Positions 1-10,083 of a stretch of DNA of 64,000 nucleotides are shown here, in pieces. The position numbers and the translations under genes are program-made. The notes below the pieces were generated by a model. It did not search any database. It saw nothing but the letters and a program-made list of their open reading frames with translations, and was not told where the DNA came from. Position 1 is the stretch's first letter. Each line of letters starts with the position of its first letter. The stretch comes from Molanna angustata (lineage: Eukaryota; Arthropoda; Insecta; Trichoptera; Molannidae): contig OY754964.1 in assembly GCA_963576475.1 (NCBI GenBank), positions 5,942,149 through 6,006,148 of the forward strand. The letters are read 5' to 3'.

Positions 1-1699
1 TTTACTGTTTTTAATATTGTGGATCGTATAAAACTTGTTGATTGGCCGACTTAACGATGTTTCTTTATGTAAATTATTAAGTAAACTTTTTAATCTCAAC
101 ATGTTCTGCCGAGAGATTTATAAGGATTTAATTTTATCAAAATCTTTTATCTGTATATTTTTTGGGTGTTTGTAATTCCTCTCTCTCTCTCGTTTAATCT
201 CTTTAATGTCTATTCTGGAGTTTTCAGTTGGAAGGATTAAATATTAATTCTTGTAAGTGTTCTCGTTCGCCTCAGGATTATTTGAGTGAACGGTAGCTCT
301 GAGACTTGAATGGAAGTTGGAAATATTTCCACCTCAATTGGCTCCACTTTAACGGATGTCATTTGGACATTAGACACACTGTCAGGCCGAACGCTGGAAG
401 TTTTGTCAAAGTGACAGAACTTTACTAATTTCCAAATTGATTCTATTTATAGTTTGACGCTTTCTTAAAAAACTATACCTACTGAATATCTTCCAAAACT
501 ACATTTAATAGTTGACCAATAGTTATGGGAAAAATCAGTCTTGGTGTTCTATAAGACCAAGATCGCGTATTCACTGCAAGAACAAGACCATGGCTAAGGT
601 TGTAAGACTTAAGTGCGAGAATGAGTGACGGACGGGTCATTGTCGACGGGTATGTTAGGAGAAAAGGCGGTTATTTGACTACCAAGTATGTCATTATATT
701 GTTCAACAAGCATTTCACGTTTGAGGCGCGATATTTTCTTTACAGAAAAATATGTACCTATACCTAATCTTCTTCCTGCTGCCCTCAATGTTGTCATGTT
801 ATAGTTATACACTTTACTGTATCTCAATCAAATTTGTTCGTACTTAGATCTTTTCCCGCTCACCTCGTAACTTTAAATCCTATTGGGTGTTCTTCAGTCT
901 TCTCTGTATTCCATCTACATAAATTTATTCACTAATTGGTAAGTATTCTGTTAAAAAAGTATTTTTTTCTCAAAACTGCCTGACAAGTTTAGTGTAGGAA
1001 GTTGTGGATTAGTTCCATATGATCCTCGTTAATTAATTTGTGTGGCCAGGCGGGGAGTCGTCTGCTTTTTTTTATTAACGGCATACCTAATATATTTATA
1101 TATCTGTGTTCGGTTACAAGCTGTAATCCAGTTGAAACTTCGTGCCAGTGAAAATGTTTCATGGGTGGCCATGCGGAAAATAAAGAGCCCCCTTCGTCCT
1201 ACCAACCCCTCCCGCCTTACCCATCCCTCTACTCGACACCCCTATAACTAAGGCGGGCGAACGGTGCTTACTTGGCTTCATGACGCGTATACTGTACAGG
1301 GAGAGAAATATCTCCTACATGTCTCTTTATCTTTAAAGTAATCACTAAACAATCAACCCCTTTTATGATCACTGCACTTGTACTTTCGTACATATTATGA
1401 CCAGCAACCGTTGAACCTAAACGTATTTTTATATTTCCTCGTGTCTTTTTCGAAGTTAGTTCTACACAGTTGAAGTTTTATGACAAAGATGCTTACAACA
1501 TTTCGTTTTTTACACTCCGTTTTTTCTTATTCATTATTTTCTGTGTTATTTTTAGTTTTATTTCACTTAAATAATTTTTCGTTTTACTGGAGCTTTATTC
1601 TGAAAACAAGTTTAATAATTCATATTCAATATTTTCTACTCGATTGTTAGATTTATTCAACATCCATGTTTCTCGGCTTTAGTTCCATTATCATTTTAA
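1..1699. other. AT-rich non-coding stretch
   Basis: I see no gene here. Short reading frames near 609-827 and 1042-1251 have low-complexity translations and no recognisable domain. There is a short CT run near 180-190. The last bases (TTTAA, 1695-1699) are the left flank of the LTR element that follows. Confidence 0.5.
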
Positions 1700-2392
1700 T
1701 GTGGCAGACCACATCTCGAAATTTCTTTCGAGCGCGCGCCTAGCGACGGCAAGTACATTTGTTTATCGCTAGGCCGAGTTCATCGCCCGCAACGTCAAAC
1801 AAGTGACAATACTCCTCAACTGGGTATGACACTTCAAATAAATAAGTCTAGAAAGTTCGAGGACATTGAACTTGCTACCCCCAGCGCAGCACTATTTAAG
1901 GGAGTCTACACTTGTACACTTCGTCACTTCATTTCCGTATTTCCGTCACTTCGATTCGTCACATCACGCCGCCGTTCTCGACCACGCCGTCTCGCCGACA
2001 CTTCGTCTCTCGACCACCGGTCATCTCTCGACCTCGCGAGCACGATGGTACTTCACCATGCGAAGATTCGGACACTTCGAACACACCCGCTAACTCGCTC
2101 GTTATACCTACTCATCGTGAGAAAGTTCCTTTGTAAGTTATTTCATCAATTGTAAATTTACCTTTAAGCCAACTATTAATTGTGATCAATATACTCATTG
2201 TTACTTTTGACCATTCTTTCTTCTTCTCTCTCAACCACTGCCCTTGTGTTCTTATTTCAAATCATATCCACTTGGGATATAGTAAACTCTCTTTACTGGT
2301 AACCCCTCTGGTTACCACATATATTTAATAGTAACCACTCTGGTTACTAACTACTTTCGATTGGTAACCCCTTTGGTTACCAATCAGCTTTA
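1700..2392 (+). repeat. 5' LTR
   Basis: Direct repeat of 4914-5606 at a constant offset of 3214 bases. It opens with the short palindrome TGTGG....CCACA. A TATA-like TATTTAA lies at 1893-1899 and an AATAAA-type signal near 1837. Its distal part (2264-2383) holds four short inverted repeats in a row. Reading frames across it occur identically in both LTRs and are not genes. Confidence 0.9.
2264..2383 (+). other. Array of four short hairpins in the LTR
   Basis: Hairpin 1 is at 2264-2280 (ATATCC/GGATAT). Hairpin 2 is at 2297-2317 (TGGTAACC/GGTTACCA). Hairpin 3 is at 2330-2348 (AGTAACC/GGTTACT). Hairpin 4 is at 2361-2383 (TTGGTAACC/GGTTACCAA). Hairpin 3 differs from hairpin 2 by a paired G-C to A-T change that keeps the stem. 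The same array is in every LTR copy in the window. It lies at the U5 side, so it may fold in the RNA; a DNA-binding role is an alternative. Confidence 0.6.
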
Positions 2393-2393
2393 T

Positions 2394-2411
2394 TGGTGAC
2401 CCTGTAACGTG
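2394..2411 (+). promoter_or_regulatory. Primer binding site, tRNA-Trp type, degraded
   Basis: TGGTGACCC followed by an altered TGTAACGTGA lies 1-5 bases after the LTR. The related element at 7541-7558 has TGGTGACCCCGACGTGAT, which complements the 3' end of eukaryotic tRNA-Trp including CCA. This copy has changes in the middle of the site. Confidence 0.7.
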
Positions 2412-3816
2412 AATATGAACACAATCGTTACCAAACAGCTAAACAGCTAAGCTACACAGCTACTGGTATTTACAAAACATCGGTATTTATCTAGTACCGG
2501 CCCGTGGCCGAAAAACGATAAATATGCATTCACAACAGTGGTATTTTTTCCTTACAATAACATTAAACAACACTTACCGATTTTCCTCAGATCACTCCTT
2601 TTCTTTTCCTAGTTTAGAAAAAGAACGAATTGGTTTTTGAATCTCTCACGATGGGTACACTACACTACACCCGCGAAACAATCGCGCTTAATTCTATGCA
2701 ATCGCGTTTAAAAATCACCCGCGCTTCTCGGTTTTTAGTTATTCTTTGTCATAAATGTTGCATTCAAATAACACATGCATAGTACACATTCATTTTATTC
2801 TGAGATTGTAAACAAAGGTATATATTGGTACCCACTTTATAATTTCACATAAACAAACACTGTTAAAAAAATTTTCTGTACGGCACTGCTTTAGTAAAAA
2901 AATACTCCGACAATCGCGATATACATAAACAAAACCGCACTTCCGAATTTAGTTATATTCTTTTCACATAATTCACGGAACTAAAAATATTTTTCACATA
3001 CATCGCGACAAAAAATTCTCATGCACAACAATAATACTGAAGTGACAAAAATTATTAATTTTATATTTTGCATACAGTTTTACGCGTGGTACAGAACATT
3101 TAAGTAATCTTGATATAGTAATTTCACTGTTTAAACAAATATCCATCGAAAGTTTTCGGTTTTAAACGATAAAACTTCAATTTTGTTATTTTTAATAAGT
3201 AAACAACGCGATTACGGCTCGTGACTAATCTTTCAAAATTTCAACTAGCGGTAGAAAAATTAAGTTTTCAATAAACACCATCTACCGAGCGACAATCTAA
3301 GTTTTTGCTAACAAGATATTTACGTACGTTATTTAAATTCATTACAATCAGAATTATATTTTTTTTTATATCAAAACAGCTCGCAAATAATGAATTTAAT
3401 TATCACTATTTAATATATAAAATAGGTACTAATTTCGTGAAATACTTAACTTACCTATTTCATACTTTGTAATTTTGCTTTAAATACCTTTTATACTTTG
3501 AAACTTGCAAAGCATTTTTGTACTTAGACACATTTCAATATTTACCTATTACAAATAGAATATTTTAAACATTTTTGGACTTTGCTGAAATTCATATTAT
3601 TTTTTTGTTGCATTGTATACCTAATTAGATACTTGAATTTATTTTCACTTCTAAAATATATTGTAATCAACTTAATTATTATTGACAAATACTTATCATT
3701 GTACATATTATATTTTTGCAACATGCAACCAACAATATTTTATTTATTCGCTTGCTACAATTGTAAATGTTTATATTATGAAAATTTAAAATTTACAACT
3801 GTCAACTGCTGTTACT
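2412..3816 (+). other. Leader and AT-rich internal region of the LTR element
   Basis: Non-coding. The first ~250 bases are shared with the head-to-head LTR element (7559-7810), so they are a family leader, possibly with packaging signals. The rest is AT-rich with stops in all frames. Confidence 0.6.
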
Positions 3817-4704
3817 ATGTACAACTATAGAAGCAAGATGATCAACGTTATCATCATCATCAGCATCAAACCAAGATGGAAAGCGACATTATCAACATCG
3901 ATAAATCAAGATGGCAAACATTGTCAACGGCACCAAATCAAGATGAACAACATTGGCAACGGCACCAAATCAAAATGGACAACTTCAGCAACAAATGGTT
4001 TTCATCAGCAACCAAGAGCAACACCGACACGCTACAACTCGCTATACTGGCACGTATTCCCAAAGACATCAGACTCACTTGATGCGCGGCAAAGAATGCA
4101 CAAGCACTCGCTATACTGGCACGTATTCCCAAAGACATCAGACTCACTTGATGCGCAGCAAAGAATGCACACACAGGCCCCACTGGAGAACTACATACTC
4201 CAAAGCTGTCTAACGCAACAGACACGCCGCAACTTCAACGCTGGAGAACTAGTCCAGAGCTGTCGGACACCCAAATATGAACACACGCACACATCTCGAG
4301 CACACAAAAACTCACCTCGTCTCATCGCTACGCACGTCTTTGAACGAGGAATGATTTTGTTGGGACGCTGTCCCATCCTTCGTGTTATGCTTATGACTCG
4401 CACTCAGTCTCGCATACCCAAGGAGCTGCTCAACCACGACAACACGACGTCTACACGACACGGTCAACACGACGCTGTCAACACGTCACTGTCAACACAC
4501 GCTGTCAACACGACGACAGTCAACGAAAACTTCGAAAACGCCAACGCAAGCCAACTGCACAGTTCTGCAAATTCGACAAGAATGTTTAGATGCCAATTAC
4601 ACTGCACAGTTTATCGGACTCCACGGACTACACTGACTCCACGGACTCCACAGCTTTGTGTACGAACAAGCCTCACCGACACACTGCAATTGTCAACGGG
4701 CTGA
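3817..4704 (+). CDS. Unrecognised 295-codon frame inside the LTR element
   Basis: This is the only sizeable frame inside the element. The product is rich in Thr, His, Ser, Asn and Arg, with no zinc knuckle, protease, RT or integrase motif that I can see. Codons built on a 69-bp direct duplication (copies beginning about 4038 and 4107) repeat a 23-residue block in frame; key residues are LYWHVFPKTSDSLDA. Other parts are simple repeats of GTCAACAC type (about 4440-4525), and the region has a base composition unlike the surrounding AT-rich DNA. It could be a fast-evolving gag-like remnant or captured sequence, but the frame may simply be open by chance in C/A-rich DNA. I infer no function. Confidence 0.25.
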   Translation: MYNYRSKMINVIIIISIKPRWKATLSTSINQDGKHCQRHQIKMNNIGNGTKSKWTTSATNGFHQQPRATPTRYNSLYWHVFPKTSDSLDARQRMHKHSLYWHVFPKTSDSLDAQQRMHTQAPLENYILQSCLTQQTRRNFNAGELVQSCRTPKYEHTHTSRAHKNSPRLIATHVFERGMILLGRCPILRVMLMTRTQSRIPKELLNHDNTTSTRHGQHDAVNTSLSTHAVNTTTVNENFENANASQLHSSANSTRMFRCQLHCTVYRTPRTTLTPRTPQLCVRTSLTDTLQLSTG

Positions 4705-4900
4705 ACGGGAACACTGTTTCCAAAGCAATCACATCTTGATCCGTCGCAATCATCATCAGCAACTAGGCAACAGTCCAACTAACACAAGTCTAACCATTTC
4801 TCCAAAATTGTAATGACTACAAAAATCTTCAGCAACGACTGCCTTAGCTCAGCCACACCATGACGTTCTACCAAGGTATCGTGCCATCTTCGATACCACT

Positions 4901-4913
4901 TGGAGGGGAGGAA
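4901..4913 (+). promoter_or_regulatory. Polypurine tract
   Basis: TGGAGGGGAGGAA directly abuts the 3' LTR start (TGTGGCAG). This is the expected position and composition for the plus-strand primer of an LTR element, and it confirms the orientation. Confidence 0.85.
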
Positions 4914-5606
4914 TGTGGCAGACCACATCTCGAAATTTCTTTCGAGCGCGCGCCTAGCGACGGCAAGTACATTTGTTTATCGCTAGGCCGAGTTCATCGC
5001 CCGCAACGTCAAACAAGTGACAATACTCCTCAACTGGGTATGACACTTCAAATAAATAAGTCTAGAAAGTTCGAGGACATTGAACTTGCTACCCCCAGCG
5101 CAGCACTATTTAAGGGAGTCTACACTTGTACACTTCGTCACTTCATTTCCGTATTTCCGTCACTTCGATTCGTCACATCACGCCGCCGTTCTCGACCACG
5201 CCGTCTCGCCGACACTTCGTCTCTCGACCACCGGTCATCTCTCGACCTCGCGAGCACGATGGTACTTCACCATGCGAAGATTCGGACACTTCGAACACAC
5301 CCGCTAACTCGCTCGTTATACCTACTCATCGTGAGAAAGTTCCTTTGTAAGTTATTTCATCAATTGTAAATTTACCTTTAAGCCAACTATTAATTGTGAT
5401 CAATATACTCATTGTTACTTTTGACCATTCTTTCTTCTTCTCTCTCAACCACTGCCCTTGTGTTCTTATTTCAAATCATATCCACTTGGGATATAGTAAA
5501 CTCTCTTTACTGGTAACCCCTCTGGTTACCACATATATTTAATAGTAACCACTCTGGTTACTAACTACTTTCGATTGGTAACCCCTTTGGTTACCAATCA
5601 GCTTTA
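4914..5606 (+). repeat. 3' LTR
   Basis: Repeat of 1700-2392 with no mismatch found by eye, including the hairpin array (about 5478-5597). Sequence identity with the left LTR stops after GCTTTA. Confidence 0.9.
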
Positions 5607-5607
5607 A

Positions 5608-6821
5608 TATCAAAATCGAGGTTCGTGTGACTTTGTATAGCTTTATTTGTATTTCTACTAAAATTGCTTATTTGTATTTCTCTCTTCCGGTTCCTTATTT
5701 AGTTTTCATTGATTTTCTTCCATTTTCTCAATTCCTACTTCTATTAGCTCAGTCTACATTTCGAATTTTTTCGTATTCGAGTAATAATAATATTTTTATC
5801 TGTATTTTTATGTTTTATTCTCCGCCTTTGCTTTATTCTGAGTGTGAATTGCTCTCAGGAGCCTTTGTAAGTTTGCATTCGCCTTGAAGTTTTGTTTTTA
5901 TCACTTGAGGATTAATTTTGCTAAGTTTTGTGTGAATGGTTTATCTGCAGACTTTGTTATGAAATCAGCACAAAAGATTTATAAATAAAATATACTGAAT
6001 CATTTTCTCTCAGTGTATAACATATTTGTAGGTTTAATGTAAGTATGATTGGTTTATAAATTAATCCAATTTTACTTGCAATGAAAAATAATTGGATATG
6101 AATGTTTTTACTATAGTGAGAAGATAGACTTTCTAGTTTGAAAAATATGACGTCGGGTTTCTTCTGCCTACCCCGGGAGGGAGATGGCGTGATGTTATGA
6201 TATGTAATTTTATACCCAGACAGAATAACCACCTAATATTGGTTACTTGTCTTGTGATTTCATTTTTGACTACGACGCAAAGGGTAGACGGAAAGGTCAT
6301 TGAGACTCCAGTTATTTGTTTCTGAAAATTATTATTTACCTCTCCCCGAGGGGTAGACTCTTCCATTATTATCTGTCGTGTCGTGCCTCCTTGGATCCTG
6401 GCTTTGTCTCATGATATCTAACTGGTGCTTTAGTCTGAGCTTTATTTAGTTCTCCTGAACCTACTTATATGACTTCAGTGTCGTTGAGTATATTTGAACC
6501 CAACTACTTGATTATTTTGTATATTCCTTTCCTCCCCTTCGAAGTTATAAAAAAATCCCTTATTTCGATTAAATTTTTATTTTATAACAACTAATTTCCT
6601 ATTTTTTGAATTGTTTTGAATCTAAGTTTGATATTTTAAACTCAACATAGATTAGGTTTACTATAAAATATCGAAAAAGATACACATTTTTCATACAAAA
6701 ATGTTCCATACATTTTGTTGATTTTCGTTGCCATGGTTATAATCAAATCCTCGTAATAGTGTAGTGTAATATTAATGTAGTTATGTACTTAAGTATGTAT
6801 ATGGATACAAAGGATTCTTTT
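5608..6821. other. AT-rich non-coding stretch
   Basis: Nothing recognisable. Short frames around 5627-5887 (hydrophobic, low complexity) and 5957-6366 have no family resemblance. Confidence 0.45.
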
Positions 6822-6838
6822 GAAAACAATGTACATAC
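6822..6838 (+). repeat. Target duplication of LINE, left copy
   Basis: GAAAACAATGTACATAC occurs here and again at 9564-9580. Between the two lie the (CATA)n tail, the LTR composite and the LINE fragment, so this is best read as the 17-bp target duplication of the LINE insertion. Confidence 0.65.
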
Positions 6839-6845
6839 ATACATA

Positions 6846-7536
6846 TGTGGCCTGCCACATCGCGAAATTTCTTTCGAGCGCGCGCCTAGCGACGGCAAGT
6901 ACATTTGTTTATCGCTAGGCCGAGTTCATCGCCCGCAACGTCAAACAAGTGACAATACTCCTCAACTGGGTATGACACTTCAAATAAATAAGTCTAGAAA
7001 GTTCAAATAAATAAGTCTTGCTACCCCCAGCGCAGCACTATTTAAGGGAGTCTACACCTCTACACGTCGTCACTTCATTTCCGTATTTCCGTCACTTCGA
7101 TTCGTCACATCACGCCGCCGTTCTCGACCACGCCGTCTCGCCGACACTTCATCTCTCGACCACCGGTCAACTCTCGACCTCGCGAGCACGATGGTACTTC
7201 ACCATGCGAAGATTCGGACACTTCGAAAACACCCGCTAACTCGCTCGTTATACCTACTCATCGTGAGAAAAGTTCCTTTGTAAGTTATTTCATCAATTGT
7301 AAATTTACCCTTAAGCAAACTATTAATTGTGATCAATATACTCATTGTTACTTTTGACCATTCTTTCTTCTTCTCTCTCAACCACTGTCCTTGTGTTCTT
7401 ATTTCAAATCATATCCACTTGGGATATAGTAAACTCTCTTTACTGGTAACCCCTCTGGTTACCACATATATTTAATAGTAACCACTCTGGTTACTAACTA
7501 CTGTTGATTGGTAACTCTGGTTACCTATTAGCTTTA
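6846..7536 (+). repeat. LTR, forward arm
   Basis: Related to the LTRs at 1700 and 4914, with small differences: it starts TGTGGCCTGCCACATCGCG, carries the duplicated AAATAAATAAGT block near 7003-7015, and the last hairpin has a shortened loop (7510-7524). Confidence 0.85.
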
Positions 7537-7540
7537 TTGG

Positions 7541-7558
7541 TGGTGACCCCGACGTGAT
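7541..7558 (+). promoter_or_regulatory. Primer binding site complementary to tRNA-Trp
   Basis: TGGTGACCCCGACGTGAT is the reverse complement of the conserved tRNA-Trp 3' end (ATCACGTCGGGGTCA plus CCA). It lies four bases after the LTR, with an extra TGG beside it. Confidence 0.8.
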
Positions 7559-7812
7559 TATGAACACAATCGTTACCAAACTGCTTAACAGCTAAGCTTC
7601 ACAGCTACTGGTATTTACAAAACATCGGTATTTATCTAGTACCGGCCCGAGGCCGAAAAACGATAAATATGCATTCACAACAGTGGTATTTTTCCTTACA
7701 ATAACATTAAACAACACTTACCGATTTTACTCAGATCACTCCTTTTCTTTTCCTAGTTTAGAAAAAGAACGAATTGGTTTTTGAATCTCTCACGATGGGT
7801 ACACTACACTAA

Positions 7813-8503
7813 TAAAGCTAATTGGTAACCAGAGTTACCAATCAACAGTAGTTAGTAACCAGAGTGGTTACTATTAAATATATGTGGTAACCAGAGGGGT
7901 TACCAGTAAAGAGAGTTTACTATATCCCAAGTGGATATGATTTGAAATAAGAACACAAGGACAGTGGTTGAGAGAGAAGAAGAAAGAATGGTCAAAAGTA
8001 ACAATGAGTATATTGATCACAATTAATAGTTTGCTTAAGGGTAAATTTACAATTGATGAAATAACTTACAAAGGAACTTTTTTCACGATGAGTAGGTATA
8101 ACGAGCGAGTTAGCGGGTGTTTTCGAAGTGTCCGAATCTTCGCATGGTGAAGTACCATCGTGCTCGCGAGGTCGAGAGTTGACCGGTGGTCGAGAGATGA
8201 AGTGTCGGCGAGACGGCGTGGTCGAGAACGGCGGCGTGATGTGACGAATCGAAGTGACGGAAATACGGAAATGAAGTGACGACGTGTAGAGGTGTAGACT
8301 CCCTTAAATAGTGCTGCGCTGGGGGTAGCAAGACTTATTTATTTGAACTTTCTAGACTTATTTATTTGAAGTGTCATACCCAGTTGAGGAGTATTGTCAC
8401 TTGTTTGACGTTGCGGGCGATGAACTCGGCCTAGCGATAAACAAATGTACTTGCCGTCGCTAGGCGCGCGCTCGAAAGAAATTTCGAGATGTGGCCTGCC
8501 ACA
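7813..8503 (-). repeat. LTR, inverted arm
   Basis: Reverse complement of 6846-7536 with a handful of differences: for example the end reads TGTGGCAGGCCACATCTCG on the minus strand, and there is one base change in the stretch matching 7262-7275. The reading frames on it are shadows. Confidence 0.85.
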
Positions 8504-9521
8504 CATACATACATACATACCATCACGCCATGTCCCTTACGGGGTAAGCAGAGAGAATTGAGCGCCATACTTCTCTATTTTTGCACACATTTCTGGCTTC
8601 CTTTACATCCATGCATCGTCTCATACATGCTCGTCGATTGTTCAAACTTTTTATGTTTCCTTCTTTCAAAATATCATTCACATGGTCATGCCATCCCTTT
8701 CTGGGGCGACCTCTGCTATTCACTCCATCTCTTGCACCCATGTATATTTTTTTGGTCAGTCGTTCATCGTTCATTCTTTCTATATGTCCAAACCACCTTA
8801 AAGCATTCACTTTCATTTTATATATAATATCCTTCTTTAACTTGCATTCTCTCCTTATGTCCTCATTTTTTATTCTATCATATATCGTTCTATTACATAC
8901 TCTTCTTAGTGATCTCATTTCTACAGCATTTATTCTACTTTCATGTGTTCTTTGCCAGGTCCATGTTTCACTAGCATACGTCAAAGTAGGCACCACAATT
9001 GCATTGTGTACTGCAATTTTGGCTTCCTTTGAGATGCTTGGGTCGACATTACTGGTCTAAGTGCTCCGTTTATTCTATTCCCTGCCATAACTCTTCTTTC
9101 AATATCTTTATCGGGTCTTCCATTCCGTTCAAACATACTCCCCAAATATAAATATTCCTCAACTTGTTCTAGCCATTCGTTCTCTACTTTTATCATACAA
9201 GCAGTTATACTTTCAGTCTTTTCAAATACCAATATCTTAGATTTACCAACATTCATTCTCAGTCCATTTTGCAGGCATCCTTCATACACTTTATTCACTA
9301 AATACTGTAACTCATCCGCACATTCAGCAATCATCACTTTGTCGTCTGCATACATCAAATCACGTACGTTTACAGTACTTAGTTTCAGACCTTTATTTCC
9401 ATTCTTCAATGTCCTAACGCAGTGATCAGTATACAGATTGAACAGCCATGGATATAATACGCAGCCTTGCTTCACCCCTTTATTAATAGGGAACCATGTT
9501 GTCAACGCATCGTTGACACGG
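8504..9521 (-). mobile_element. 5'-truncated non-LTR retrotransposon (RTE-like)
   Basis: The element runs on the minus strand. Its 3' end is the GGCGTGATGG motif plus a (GTAT)n tail at 8504-8520, the kind of microsatellite tail known for RTE elements. It encodes the end of the reverse transcriptase and the C-terminal domain, broken by a frameshift near 9000-9040. It is 5' truncated at about 9521, where short target-like sequences (GTACATACTTAGAA) are repeated. At least six further 3' fragments of the same family occur in this window (33.8, 48.7, 50.0, 52.5 and 57.5 kb are the clearest). Clade assignment is by motif only. Confidence 0.8.
8523..8996 (-). pseudogene. LINE C-terminal domain fragment
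   Basis: The translation contains TYASETWTW, NAVEMRSLRR, LRWFGHIERM and GRPRKGWHDHVNDILK, then ends LSAYPVRDMA at the element's 3' terminus. This block typifies the region after the RT in RTE-like LINEs of insects. It is the continuation, in a shifted frame, of the RT fragment at 8981-9547. The same block recurs at 33818-34015, 48702-49046 and 50030-50311, giving paralogues for alignment. Confidence 0.8.
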
Positions 9522-9547
9522 ACAATGTACATACTTAGAATGTACAT
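8981..9547 (-). pseudogene. Reverse transcriptase fragment, palm motifs
   Basis: The frame encodes FPINKGVKQGCVLYPWLFNLY (motif B region) and LMYADDKVMIAE, the YADD catalytic motif, followed by GLRMNVGKSKILVF and EYLYLGSMF. These are the classic order for a LINE RT palm and thumb. The first residues come from the duplicated target sequence and are not part of the protein. The frame is lost at about 9000-9040, just before the C-terminal domain, which continues in another frame (8523-8996). No endonuclease domain remains, so it is inactive. Confidence 0.8.
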
Positions 9548-9596
9548 ACTTAGAATTCATTCAGAAAACAATGTACATACTTAGAATTCATTCAAG
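9522..9596 (+). repeat. Short duplications at the LINE 5' junction
   Basis: GTACATACTTAGAA occurs three times (about 9527, 9542, 9573) and TTAGAATTCATTCA twice. The 9564-9580 copy is the right target duplication. Repeated target-derived filler fits template jumping at the end of LINE reverse transcription. Confidence 0.55.
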
Positions 9597-10083
9597 AAAG
9601 ACTGAAAGACCCAACGACTAATCTTAACAGTTTTTGCTTCTGATGACGATTTATAAAAACGAGTGTGGCCAACACTTAACTTTTTCCAACGCTTATATTC
9701 AATAACATTTTGAACCATTTCCAAAAAGTCTAATATTTCTGATTTTTATACACACTTCCTTCAGACATAGAATTATTTTAAAAACAAATTGGTTTTGGTC
9801 AATACTACACTCTACTATGCTTATTTCCAATATAATTTCAAATAACAAATTGTTAAAAAAATCACAAAAACGGTTTTCTTAATGATGTATTGGCTTATTG
9901 GTTCGTATTTACCTTTCCAAGCAGCGCCGGGTATTTAAAACTAGTTATCGATATATTAATACATGAAACAAAAACTTCGGACCCCTTTTTAAGCAAACTG
10001 CGTGCACGGAGTAGTTTGTGAATCAGATTATAAATATGAAGAAGTGCAGAAAGCTAACTTTATACTTACATAATTTTATTTTG
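9597..10083. other. Non-coding stretch with start of repeat family R1
   Basis: No gene. From about 9970 it resembles 20870 and 23070 (TTTTTAAGCAAACTGCGTGCAC), which begins an old interspersed repeat. Confidence 0.45.

Larger units (their letters stand above)
1700..5606 (+). mobile_element. Non-autonomous LTR retrotransposon, complete
   Basis: Two direct repeats of about 693 bp (1700-2392 and 4914-5606) start TGTGGCAG and bracket about 2.5 kb of internal DNA. A tRNA primer-site-like sequence starts at 2394, just inside the left LTR, and a purine-rich tract (4901-4913) abuts the right LTR, as expected for a replication-competent cDNA structure. No gag, protease, reverse transcriptase or integrase motif is visible inside, so it would need proteins from another element. 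The flanks carry TTTAA at 1695-1699 and 5603-5607, a possible 4-5 bp target duplication, although this overlaps the last bases of the repeat, so the exact LTR end is uncertain by about 4 bp. I found no difference between the LTRs, which implies a recent insertion or gene conversion. Ty3/gypsy and BEL/Pao origins are both possible. Confidence 0.88.
6846..8503. mobile_element. Head-to-head LTR composite (LTR, leader, inverted LTR)
   Basis: A forward LTR (6846-7536, 691 bp) is followed by a perfect tRNA-Trp primer site and ~250 bp of leader, then an inverted LTR (7813-8503, 691 bp). Both outer ends are the TGTGG (U3) end, so it is not a normal provirus. CATA flanks both sides (6842-6845 and 8504-8507), but in (CATA)n DNA this could be chance. 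The two LTRs differ from each other by only a few bases and share a private change, AAATAAATAAGT replacing GAGGACATTGAA, so they derive from one parent element. The inverted arm retains AA (7811-7812) beyond the LTR end, as expected for unprocessed cDNA. Auto-integration or cDNA rearrangement before integration is the likely origin; inversion after insertion is an alternative. Confidence 0.8.

Noticed and set aside
1826..2155. 109-codon frame, repeated at 4860-5369 and partly at 7018
   Set aside because: It lies wholly in the LTR, appears in several overlapping frames, and has no domain. It is a shadow of conserved LTR DNA.
7968..8150. 60-codon frame MREKKKEWSK... present on both arms
   Set aside because: It is the inverted LTR read backwards; duplication explains its conservation.
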